From: Clostridium_AD sp050717545
Lineage (GTDB): Bacteria; Bacillota; Clostridia; Clostridiales; Clostridiaceae
Direction of reading: 5' to 3'
Assembly (NCBI RefSeq): GCF_050717545.1
Contig: NZ_JBOITN010000039.1
Location: forward strand, 35,132 to 99,131
Length of the DNA stretch: 64,000 bases
The first letter of the stretch is position 1. Each line of letters opens with the position of its first letter. Shown here one piece after another: positions 50,561-58,029 of the stretch. The notes beneath the pieces are model-generated. The model was not told the DNA's origin. It was given only the letters and a program-made list of their open reading frames with translations, and ran no database searches. Both the position numbers and the translations under genes were made by a program.

Positions 50561-51736
50561 CTAGAATTTAAAATTTTTGAATTTGTCTCCTAATATATCT
50601 CCTAGTGTTACTCCACCTTGTTCTTCTTGCTTATATTGTGAGAAATCTTCATTTCCTCTTGCTGCTTCTTTAATGCTTAGGCTTACTCTTCTATCTTTTT
50701 CATTTATTTCACCAATTTTAACTTTTACAACTTCTCCAACTTTTAATACGTCAGAAACCTTTGCAATATGTTCTTCTGATATTTCTGATAAATGAACTAA
50801 TCCTTCTACTCCTGATTCAAGTTGTACAAAAGCACCGAAATCCATTAATTTTACAATAGTTCCTTCAACTATTTGACCAGCTTTATAAGTGCTTGTTATA
50901 TTATTCCATGGGTTACCTTCTGCTCCTTTAAGTCCTAGAGATATTCTTCCTTTTTCTTTATCGAAATCTAAAATATCAACTTCAACTTCATCTCCAACTG
51001 ACACTACCTCTGATGGTTCTTGAACCCTTTTCCATGATAATTGTGAAATGTGAATAAGACCATCAATGCCACCTAAATCTACAAAAGCACCAAATTTAGC
51101 TAGTCTAGTTACAACACCTTTTCTCTTTTCACCTTTTTTAAGTTCATCCCAAATTAAATCTCTTTTAACTTGATTTTCTGCTTTTTCTATTACTCTTCTA
51201 GATAAAACTATGTTTTTGTTTTCTTTATCAAGTTCTATTATTTTAACTACTAATGTTTTACCCTTATAGTCTTCTAATTTCTCAACGTATGCGTCTGATA
51301 TTTGTGATGCTGGTATAAACGCTCTAACTCCTTCAATATAAGCAGTAACTCCACCTTTAACAATATCACTAACTGTTACTTCTAAAGTTTTATCTCCATC
51401 TAAAATTTCTTGGAATTCATCCCATATTTTAAGGCCATCTGCTCTTTTTTTAGATAAAAGCACATTACCTTCTCCATTGTTTACTTTCATTATATATACA
51501 GAAATTTCATCGCCAATCTTAATAACCTCTGATAGGATTACTTCTTTTTCATTTGATACTTCTTCTTTTGGTATAACTCCATCAGTCATATATCCTATGT
51601 TCACAAGAACTTCCTCTTCATTTACAGAAAGTACAGTTCCACGTACAACGTCTCCACTGTTAATACTTACAATAGTTTCCTCGTTATTATCCATTATATC
51701 ATTCATTGTAACTTCTTCTTTATTATCTGTTGTCAT
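50561..51736 (-). CDS. rpsA: Ribosomal protein S1 homologue with four S1 domains
   Basis: A 391-residue protein of four S1 OB folds (about residues 20-90, 105-172, 195-263 and 280-350). The third and fourth carry the most typical lines, GVVTRLAKFGAFVDLGGIDG and GTIVKLMDFGAFVQLESGVE, each followed by GLIHISQLS or GLVHLSEIS. This is the short Firmicutes form (like YpfD); in many clostridia S1 is fused to IspH, here it stands alone. It helps mRNA binding on the ribosome or acts as an RNA chaperone. GAGGAG lies at normal spacing before the ATG. Confidence 0.92.
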   Translation of the reverse strand: MTTDNKEEVTMNDIMDNNEETIVSINSGDVVRGTVLSVNEEEVLVNIGYMTDGVIPKEEVSNEKEVILSEVIKIGDEISVYIMKVNNGEGNVLLSKKRADGLKIWDEFQEILDGDKTLEVTVSDIVKGGVTAYIEGVRAFIPASQISDAYVEKLEDYKGKTLVVKIIELDKENKNIVLSRRVIEKAENQVKRDLIWDELKKGEKRKGVVTRLAKFGAFVDLGGIDGLIHISQLSWKRVQEPSEVVSVGDEVEVDILDFDKEKGRISLGLKGAEGNPWNNITSTYKAGQIVEGTIVKLMDFGAFVQLESGVEGLVHLSEISEEHIAKVSDVLKVGEVVKVKIGEINEKDRRVSLSIKEAARGNEDFSQYKQEEQGGVTLGDILGDKFKNFKF

Positions 51737-51907
51737 ATATATACACTCCTCTTATTAAATACTTTTGCTAAATCTATTTTTAGATTATTTACAGTCTACT
51801 ATTATATATTCTATAAATATTCATTGAAATCCTTCTTATTTTTAAATTTCGCCTTTTTTAGATCTTTTCTTTAACCCATCTTCTCTATTATATCATACTT
51901 CACCCAT

Positions 51908-52132
51908 TCATAAGGTCATACCATTCAATTTCATTTTATTTTTTATAATTTTTGCCCCACTAAGTTCTATGTAAGGTTCACAAACAGCACGAACTCTAAT
52001 ATCTATATTATATTCTAAAAGCATTTTATTATTAAAAATATATAGTACTCCCAAATTATTCTTTAAATTTCTAATATATCCAGTAAGTGTTTGAATTATT
52101 CCTTTTTCATAAATAATAAATAATAGGGACAG
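51908..52132 (-). pseudogene. Open frame without start, possible gene remnant
   Basis: A 74-codon open frame on the minus strand that reads like protein (GIIQTLTGYIRNLKNN, then DIRVRAVCEPYIELSGAKII) but has no start codon near its beginning: the first codon after the preceding stop is CTG, and no ribosome-binding site is seen. I do not recognise a family. It could be the end of a decayed gene or chance. The rest of the 468-bp gap 51737-52204 is AT-rich, with only the hairpin at 52126. Confidence 0.25.
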
Positions 52133-52182
52133 TTAACAACAATATTAATCCAACATTTATTTATAAAATTGTTAACCGCCCC
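52126..52182 (-). terminator. Probable terminator of the purine-salvage operon
   Basis: GGGACAGTTAACAA and TTGTTAACCGCCCC pair; read as minus-strand RNA, all 14 positions pair, two of them G-U. The loop is about 29 bases. It lies 22 bp after the stop codon of the last importer gene. A T-tract is poor, so this call is moderate. Confidence 0.5.
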
Positions 52183-52204
52183 TAAAAACAATCCAACCAT
52201 TAGC

Positions 52205-53143
52205 TTATCTTTCTTCTCTAAAATAAGGATTAGAAAGCCCTGCCGGCGGTGAGTTCTTGCTGGATTTTTTCATTGAAACTATTACTAGGATAACTATTGT
52301 AACTACATAAGGCAAAAGATCAATTAAATATTGAGATACTTCAAACCCAGGTAATCCTTGTAGTCTAAATCCTATTATGTCAAGACCTCCAAATAGATAT
52401 GCTCCAATAAGTGCCCTTTGAGGTCTCCAAGTTGCGAAAATTACTAAGGCTACTGCTATCCAGCCCCTTCCTGCTGTTACATTCTCCTGCCAAGCTGGTA
52501 CATAAACAAGAGATAGATATGCTCCTCCAAGACCGCAAAGAGCTCCACCGATTAGAGTATTAACATATTTATATAAACTAACATTAATACTTGCCGCATC
52601 TGCTGCTGCTGGGTTTTCACCAACCGCCATTGTGTTTAAGCCTTTAGCAGTTTTGTATAAATATATAAATAAAAGCACCGTTACAATATATCCAAGATAT
52701 ACAAACACATCATGATTAAAAAATATGTCTCCTATAAAAGGTATATCACCGATTATTGGAATTCTTTTAGGTACAAAAAATACTTTTATCTTATCTGGAG
52801 TAACTTGGCCAATCAATTTTTTACCTACCATACTTGAAAACCCTGTCCCAAATATAGTAAGTGTAAGGCCACATACTACTTGATTCGCCCTAAGCGATAT
52901 AGTTAAAAATGCATAAATTAAAGCTCCAAGCCCTCCTGCAATTGCTGCAGCAAGCATTGCTATAACAGGGCTTCCCGTATTTAATCCTGCCATAAACCCA
53001 ATTACAGAACCCATAAGCATCATACCTTCTACGCCTAAATTAAGGTTTCCTACTTTCTCAGTTAATATTTCACCTAATGTAGCAAAAAGCAGAGGAGTTC
53101 CAGCTACCACAGCAGCTGCTAAAAATGATGTAATACTATCCAT
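52205..53143 (-). CDS. nupQ: Nucleoside ABC transporter permease (NupQ type)
   Basis: A 312-residue permease with about eight helices. Its start (FAAAVVAGTPLLFATLGEIL-like, with LTEKVGNLNLGVEGMMLMG) is the standard signature of the BMP-associated permeases such as NupQ/YufQ. Other pieces are LRANQVVCGLTLTIFGTG and AVGENPAAADAASINVSLYK. It imports purine nucleosides with NupP, NupO and the lipoprotein. The start directly follows the nupP stop codon (adjacent). It is last gene of the guanine-riboswitch operon. Confidence 0.9.
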   Translation of the reverse strand: MDSITSFLAAAVVAGTPLLFATLGEILTEKVGNLNLGVEGMMLMGSVIGFMAGLNTGSPVIAMLAAAIAGGLGALIYAFLTISLRANQVVCGLTLTIFGTGFSSMVGKKLIGQVTPDKIKVFFVPKRIPIIGDIPFIGDIFFNHDVFVYLGYIVTVLLFIYLYKTAKGLNTMAVGENPAAADAASINVSLYKYVNTLIGGALCGLGGAYLSLVYVPAWQENVTAGRGWIAVALVIFATWRPQRALIGAYLFGGLDIIGFRLQGLPGFEVSQYLIDLLPYVVTIVILVIVSMKKSSKNSPPAGLSNPYFREER

Positions 53144-54214
53144 TTATTTTGCCTCCTTTCGCATGTCTAGGGACTTAAATTTTATTTTATATTTAGTAAA
53201 GAATTCACTGCCCAATACGAAAAACAAAACAATTGCTTGTATTAACTGAGCTGCTGCTTGAGGTATTCCTAGGGCTGTTTGAATATATGACGCACCTTCC
53301 AAAAGTGCAGCAAAAAGTATAGATACTATTACTATGATTGGTGCAGACAGTGCAGATAACCATGCTATAATTATAGCTGTAAATCCAGCTCCACCTGCAA
53401 CTTCTACAGATAGTGTTCTGCTAACTGCTGATGCTTGAATTACACCTGCAATTCCACATAATGCTCCACTTATAAATATAGCTATGTACATTGTTTTTCG
53501 AATATTAATACCTGCATATGTAGCTGTTTTTTCACTTTCTCCAAGCACTGAAATTTCATATCCCTTTTTAGTATATTTCATGAAAATATACACTATTATA
53601 ACAAGTATAATTGAGATTATCCATCCTATATTTATACCTAAAACATCTGGAAGTGTAGCATTTGGAGAAAAGCTAGGTATTTTTGGGAAACCCATTGAAT
53701 TCTTATCTTTCCAAGGTCCATATTTCAAATATGTTATAAATTTTAATGCTATGTAGTTCAGCATTAAGGTTACAATTGTTTCATTGGTTTTCCATCTGCC
53801 TTTAAGCACAGCTGCAATTAGTGCCCATAACCCCCCACCTATAACACCTGCACAAAACATTATTAAAAGCAAAGGCAATTTGTCCATATCCGGAAATCTA
53901 AGCGCAAAAAAACTTGCAGCAAAAGCTCCCATTACTATTTGTCCTTCTCCACCAATATTCCAAAACTGCATTTTGAAGGCTACAGCTATTCCAAGCGAAG
54001 TTATAATTAGTGGTATTGCCCTAATAAGCGTTTGCCTTAAACTATAAATTGTCCCAAAACTTCCCTTAATAAGTGCTGCATATACCTCTATAGGATTAAG
54101 TTTAATTATTATCAAAAAAATACCTAACATTAATAAAGATAGGAGTATTGCAATGCTTCTAATTTTAAAATTATCAGTTTTTGAAGTTTCTGCTCTTTTA
54201 ATAATCTGCATCAT
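53144..54214 (-). CDS. nupP: Nucleoside ABC transporter permease (NupP type)
   Basis: A 356-residue permease with about nine helices: a long first helix (IAILLSLLMLGIFLIIIKL), RQTLIRAIPLIITSLGIAVAF, FWNIGGEGQIVMGAFAASF, TIVTLMLNYIALKF and GYEISVLGESEKTATYAGI. These are typical of the larger permease of BMP-type nucleoside importers. The start codon lies exactly after the nupO stop codon, and nupQ follows without a gap, so the three are translationally coupled. Confidence 0.9.
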   Translation of the reverse strand: MMQIIKRAETSKTDNFKIRSIAILLSLLMLGIFLIIIKLNPIEVYAALIKGSFGTIYSLRQTLIRAIPLIITSLGIAVAFKMQFWNIGGEGQIVMGAFAASFFALRFPDMDKLPLLLIMFCAGVIGGGLWALIAAVLKGRWKTNETIVTLMLNYIALKFITYLKYGPWKDKNSMGFPKIPSFSPNATLPDVLGINIGWIISIILVIIVYIFMKYTKKGYEISVLGESEKTATYAGINIRKTMYIAIFISGALCGIAGVIQASAVSRTLSVEVAGGAGFTAIIIAWLSALSAPIIVIVSILFAALLEGASYIQTALGIPQAAAQLIQAIVLFFVLGSEFFTKYKIKFKSLDMRKEAK

Positions 54215-55747
54215 CTATTTACCCTCCCCCTCTACTGTTTTTCCCACCATCATCATACCTATTTTTTCTCTTGAAGCATCCTTAGCATCAATAATACCAG
54301 TAACCGCTCCGTCACAAAACACCATAATCCTATCACATAACTTAATCAACACATCCAAATCTTCTCCAATAAATAATACCCCAGTTCCTTTTTCTTTTTC
54401 CTGGCTTATCAAATCATATATTGTATAACATGTATTAATGTCCAGCCCTCTTACGGCATATGCCATAATGAGTATTTTAGGATACATACTTAATTCTCTT
54501 GCAACTAAAATCTTTTGAATATTTCCACCGGATAAATATTTTATAGGATGATTTATGTCTGGCGTTTTGATTTCAAACTTGTCTACCATTTTTTTAGCTT
54601 TTACAATTACAGGTTTTCTATCTATAAACATCCCTTTTTGTTTATGGTAATCCTTTAGCAAAAGATTATCCACCATGCCAAATGATGCAACTAATCCCAT
54701 TCCTAATCTGTCTTCTGGTATAAAACTCATACTTATGCCTTTATTAATAATATCCCTAGGAGATTTACCTACTAAATCTTCCCCCTCAAATATTATTTTA
54801 CCACCAGATACTTTTTGAATACCTGCAATAGCTTCACATAATTCTTTTTGACCACTACCAGCAATACCTGCAACACCCAAAACTTCGCCACGTCTTAATG
54901 TGAAACTCATTTCTTTAATTATTTCTGCTTTTTCATTATTTAAAACTCTTAAATTAGATACCTCAAGAAGTATCTCTCCTCGATCTTTATCTACCCTTTT
55001 TATACTTAAGTTCGCTTTGCGTCCCATCATTAATTCTGTTAATTGCTTTGGATTAGTATTTACTTTTTCTACTGTTTTTACAGCTTCACCTTTTCTTAAA
55101 ACAGTAATTTTATCACAAATCTCCATTACTTCATCCATTTTATGGCTTATAAATATAATTGCTTTTCCTTGCTCTTTCATTTTTCTCATTATCTTAAATA
55201 ACTTTTCTGTTTCACTAAGCGAAAATACTGTAGTAGGTTCATCTAACACTAAAATATCAGCGCCTCTATAAAGCACCTTAAGTATTTCAAGATTTTGCCT
55301 TTCACCTACTGCCATATCAGAAACATATTTATTTATATCCACCTCTAACTGAAATTTTTCACATATATCATTAATCTTTTTTATTTCTAACTTATTATTA
55401 AAAAATATCCCCCTATTTTGTCCTAGGAGTATATTCTGCTTAGCAGTCATTTCCTCGACTAATTTGAAATGTTGATATATCATCCCAATACCAGCCTTAA
55501 TAGCATCTTTAGGAGAATTAAAATTCATATTTTCCCCATGAATTTTAATGTGACCATTATGAGCCCCGCCGTCTGGAGTATATACTCCTGATAACATATT
55601 CATGAGAGTACTTTTACCTGCCCCATTTTCACCTAAAAGTGCATGGATTTCTCCACCAAATATAGTTAAATTCATATTATTATTAGCTATTACTTTTCCA
55701 AAAGTCTTGCTAATATTTTCTATAGACACATAAGGTATTTTATCCAT
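54215..55747 (-). CDS. nupO: Nucleoside ABC transporter, double ATP-binding protein (NupO type)
   Basis: A 510-residue protein with two ABC domains. First half: Walker A LLGENGAGKSTLMNMLSG, signature region VGERQNLEILKVL, Walker B ILVLDEPTTVFSLSE. Second half: degenerate Walker A VAGIAGSGQKELCEAIAG, signature LSGGNIQKILVAREL, and AYAVRGLDINTCYTIY. Such double ATPases power BMP-type (basic membrane protein) purine nucleoside importers. GAGGAG precedes the ATG. A 148-bp gap with a strong hairpin separates it from the lipoprotein gene upstream. Confidence 0.93.
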   Translation of the reverse strand: MDKIPYVSIENISKTFGKVIANNNMNLTIFGGEIHALLGENGAGKSTLMNMLSGVYTPDGGAHNGHIKIHGENMNFNSPKDAIKAGIGMIYQHFKLVEEMTAKQNILLGQNRGIFFNNKLEIKKINDICEKFQLEVDINKYVSDMAVGERQNLEILKVLYRGADILVLDEPTTVFSLSETEKLFKIMRKMKEQGKAIIFISHKMDEVMEICDKITVLRKGEAVKTVEKVNTNPKQLTELMMGRKANLSIKRVDKDRGEILLEVSNLRVLNNEKAEIIKEMSFTLRRGEVLGVAGIAGSGQKELCEAIAGIQKVSGGKIIFEGEDLVGKSPRDIINKGISMSFIPEDRLGMGLVASFGMVDNLLLKDYHKQKGMFIDRKPVIVKAKKMVDKFEIKTPDINHPIKYLSGGNIQKILVARELSMYPKILIMAYAVRGLDINTCYTIYDLISQEKEKGTGVLFIGEDLDVLIKLCDRIMVFCDGAVTGIIDAKDASREKIGMMMVGKTVEGEGK

Positions 55748-55819
55748 ATTTAATTTCTCCTCTCTTTAATATTTTTAGGACTTATTTCTAAAGCATATAA
55801 TATAAACTTAAAATCCAAT

Positions 55820-55856
55820 AAATATAGTAAGTATGAAATTCATACTTACTATATTT
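55820..55856. promoter_or_regulatory. Hairpin between lipoprotein gene and nupO
   Basis: AAATATAGTAAGTATGAA and its exact 18-base complement are separated by a single base. As in other ABC operons, such a structure can protect the upstream binding-protein mRNA or reduce read-through into the ATPase and permease genes. Confidence 0.6.
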
Positions 55857-55894
55857 GAGTTCCATTATTAACCTTACATTTTTATACTATATCA

Positions 55895-57004
55895 TTACTC
55901 TAATTTTCCTTCTACGCCTTTAACAAACCAATTAAATTCTAGTAATTCTTTATCTGTCATCACTTTATCTTTTTCAACTTTAACTGCTCCACTTTGATCC
56001 ATTATTGGTCCTACAAATATTTTGTTTTCCCCCGAGAGTATAGCAGCTTTTGCTTTTTCTACAGCCTCTTTAGCCCCAGTTGGCGAAACTTCTGTAAGAG
56101 GTGCAAGTGCAACTATTCCAGACTCAAGGCCTCCCCAATAACTTCCTGATTTCCATGTACCAGCTTGAATTGCTTTAACTTGCTCAACATAATATGGTGT
56201 CCAATTCCAAACTGGTGAAGTCATATACGCTTTTGGTGCTTTAGCTTTCATATCTGTGTTATATCCAATAGCTGATATTCCTGCCTCTTCTGCTGCCTGT
56301 AATGGTCCTGCAGTGTCTTGATGTTGAGTAATTACGTCTACATCCTCTGCAATTAGTGCTTTTCCTGCTTCTTTTTCTGTAGCTGGGTCATACCAAGTAT
56401 TAGTCCATTTCACCTTTACTATAGCATCTGGCTTAACAGATTGTACTCCTAAGGTAAATGCATTTATTCCTCTTGTTACTTCTGGCATTGCAAATGCTGC
56501 TACATAGCCAATTTTATTTGTTTTAGTTTTCATTCCAGCAACTATACCTGAAAGATATCTTGCTTGATATATACGGCCAAAATAACTGGACATATTTTCT
56601 GAAGTTTTACTCCCAGATGCATGAAGATATTTAATTTCTGGATGTTTAGCTGCGGACGCTGCCATTCCGTCCATAAATCCGTAACTTGTTCCTACAATTA
56701 CATTAGCTCCTTGATTAATCATATCTTCGCATGTTTTTTCTACTTCCGCTAAATCCTCTTTCACTGACTCTTTATATAATGTCTCTACACCTAGCTCTTT
56801 TTCAAGTCCTTTTCTTCCCATATCATGAGAATAAGTCCAACCTTCATCCCCTACAGGTCCTACATATATAAACCCTACTTTTACTTTCTTGTCCTCAGTT
56901 TTAATCTCAGTATCTGTTACTGATTTTTTATCACTACACCCTACAAGTGCCAAAGACATAATTAATGTAACTGCTAGTACTAAACTTCCTAATTTCTTCT
57001 TCAT
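55895..57004 (-). CDS. nupN: BMP-family nucleoside-binding lipoprotein
   Basis: A 369-residue lipoprotein. The signal peptide ends in the lipobox ALVGC (Cys at about residue 23). The mature part is a periplasmic-binding-fold BMP domain: GFIYVGPVGDEGWTYSHD at the start, EDMINQGANVIVGTSYGF, RIYQARYLSGIVAGMKT, DVITQHQDTAGPLQAAEEAG and GYNTDMKAKAP. It captures purine nucleosides for NupO-P-Q. A related PnrA/TmpC type is possible. GGAGGGGG precedes the ATG. It lies 73 bp after xpt and is under the guanine riboswitch. Confidence 0.92.
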   Translation of the reverse strand: MKKKLGSLVLAVTLIMSLALVGCSDKKSVTDTEIKTEDKKVKVGFIYVGPVGDEGWTYSHDMGRKGLEKELGVETLYKESVKEDLAEVEKTCEDMINQGANVIVGTSYGFMDGMAASAAKHPEIKYLHASGSKTSENMSSYFGRIYQARYLSGIVAGMKTKTNKIGYVAAFAMPEVTRGINAFTLGVQSVKPDAIVKVKWTNTWYDPATEKEAGKALIAEDVDVITQHQDTAGPLQAAEEAGISAIGYNTDMKAKAPKAYMTSPVWNWTPYYVEQVKAIQAGTWKSGSYWGGLESGIVALAPLTEVSPTGAKEAVEKAKAAILSGENKIFVGPIMDQSGAVKVEKDKVMTDKELLEFNWFVKGVEGKLE

Positions 57005-57077
57005 TATTAATCCCCCTCCAATTTTACTTCTGTAAATAGTTCTTTAATACATAAATTTACTTTATAACAAATAATTA

Positions 57078-57650
57078 TTATTCAAATACTACCTTATTAT
57101 CTTTTAACGATTTTACTATTGCTAATGATTCTACTTTAACACCCTCCTTTTCTATACATATTCTTCCTTTTTGAAATGCCTTCTCGATAACAATTCCTAC
57201 TCCAACAACATCAGCACCTGCCTTACGTGATATGCTTATAAGTCCTAATGCTGCATTTCCATTTGCTAAAAAATCATCAATTATTAAAATTTTATCTTCT
57301 TTATTAATATATTTCTTACTGGTTTTGATTCTATAATTTTTGTTTTTCGTAAAGGAAAATACTTCTGCTTCATATACGCTAGTATCCAAAGTGGTAGCTT
57401 CATGTTTTTTTGCAAAAACTACAGGCACGCTATTAAAGTATTGTGCCACAATACATGCTATTCCTATACCAGATGCTTCAATTGTTAATATTTTTGTTAT
57501 GTCTTGATTTTCAAATCTTTTTTTAAACTCTAACCCAATTTCATTTAAAAGTTTTACGTCAATTTGATGATTGAGAAAACTATCAACCTTTAAAATTTCA
57601 TTATCTATTACTGTGCCTTGTGAAAGTATCTTTTTCTTTAGTATTTCCAT
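57078..57650 (-). CDS. xpt: Xanthine phosphoribosyltransferase
   Basis: A 190-residue type I phosphoribosyltransferase. The PRPP loop is ILIIDDFLANGNAALGLI (about residues 118-135), the base-side region starts TIEASGIGIACIVAQYFN, and the length matches B. subtilis Xpt. It salvages xanthine (and weakly guanine) to the nucleotide. It is first gene behind the guanine riboswitch, as in Bacillus. AAGGAG lies at normal spacing before the ATG. Confidence 0.95.
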   Translation of the reverse strand: MEILKKKILSQGTVIDNEILKVDSFLNHQIDVKLLNEIGLEFKKRFENQDITKILTIEASGIGIACIVAQYFNSVPVVFAKKHEATTLDTSVYEAEVFSFTKNKNYRIKTSKKYINKEDKILIIDDFLANGNAALGLISISRKAGADVVGVGIVIEKAFQKGRICIEKEGVKVESLAIVKSLKDNKVVFE

Positions 57651-57703
57651 ACATCTTCTCCTTTGTAAATAAAGTTTTCAGCATACCAAGATTTTTAAAA
57701 TAA

Positions 57704-57745
57704 AAACTCCCTTGATAACGAGTTAATACGTTAGCTAAGGAGTTT
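57704..57745 (-). terminator. Terminator of the guanine riboswitch
   Basis: On the minus strand AAACTCCTTAGCTAACG pairs with CGTTATCAAGGGAGTTT (two mismatches, one G-U) and is followed by TTATTTT. It lies between the aptamer and xpt as the expression platform. Confidence 0.85.
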
Positions 57746-57806
57746 ATAATAAAAACTTTTAATAAAATTAATTGAAACTACAATTATTTTATTGTATTTA
57801 TTAAAA

Positions 57807-57875
57807 CACCCATAGTCAAGTAGTTTACGGTTACTTGGTAGAAACGCTTAGTCCATATTCCTAAGCTTATATGAG
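57807..57875 (-). ncRNA. Guanine-type purine riboswitch aptamer
   Basis: On the minus strand, CTCATAT opens P1 and ATGGGTG closes it. Between them are the conserved TTTCTACC, the ACCGTAAA loop and GACTATG. The key position 74 is C (GACTATG), as in guanine riboswitches; adenine types have T there. Ligand-bound aptamer would release the terminator downstream and switch off xpt and the nucleoside importer when guanine is plentiful. Confidence 0.95.
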
Positions 57876-57928
57876 TTTGCGAATATTAGATTTTATTTTC
57901 AATTAATCATTCGTGTTTGTATTCTATA

Positions 57929-57957
57929 ATATTACATCATTTTTTTTGTTAAATCAA
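57929..57957 (-). promoter_or_regulatory. Sigma-A promoter of the xpt operon
   Basis: On the minus strand: TTGATT (57952-57957), a 17-bp spacer and TAATAT (57929-57934), placing the transcript start about 45 nt before the aptamer. Confidence 0.65.
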
Positions 57958-57967
57958 CATGTATTTA

Positions 57968-58008
57968 AAAAAATGTCATACTAAATAATTATCTAGTACG
58001 ACATTTTT
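57968..58008 (-). terminator. Intrinsic terminator of the glycogen operon
   Basis: On the minus strand AAAATGTCGTACTA pairs with TAGTATGACATTTT (one G-U) around GATAATTATT, followed by TTT. It lies 22 bp after the glgP stop codon. Confidence 0.85.
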
Positions 58009-58029
58009 ATATTATTATAACTTAATATT

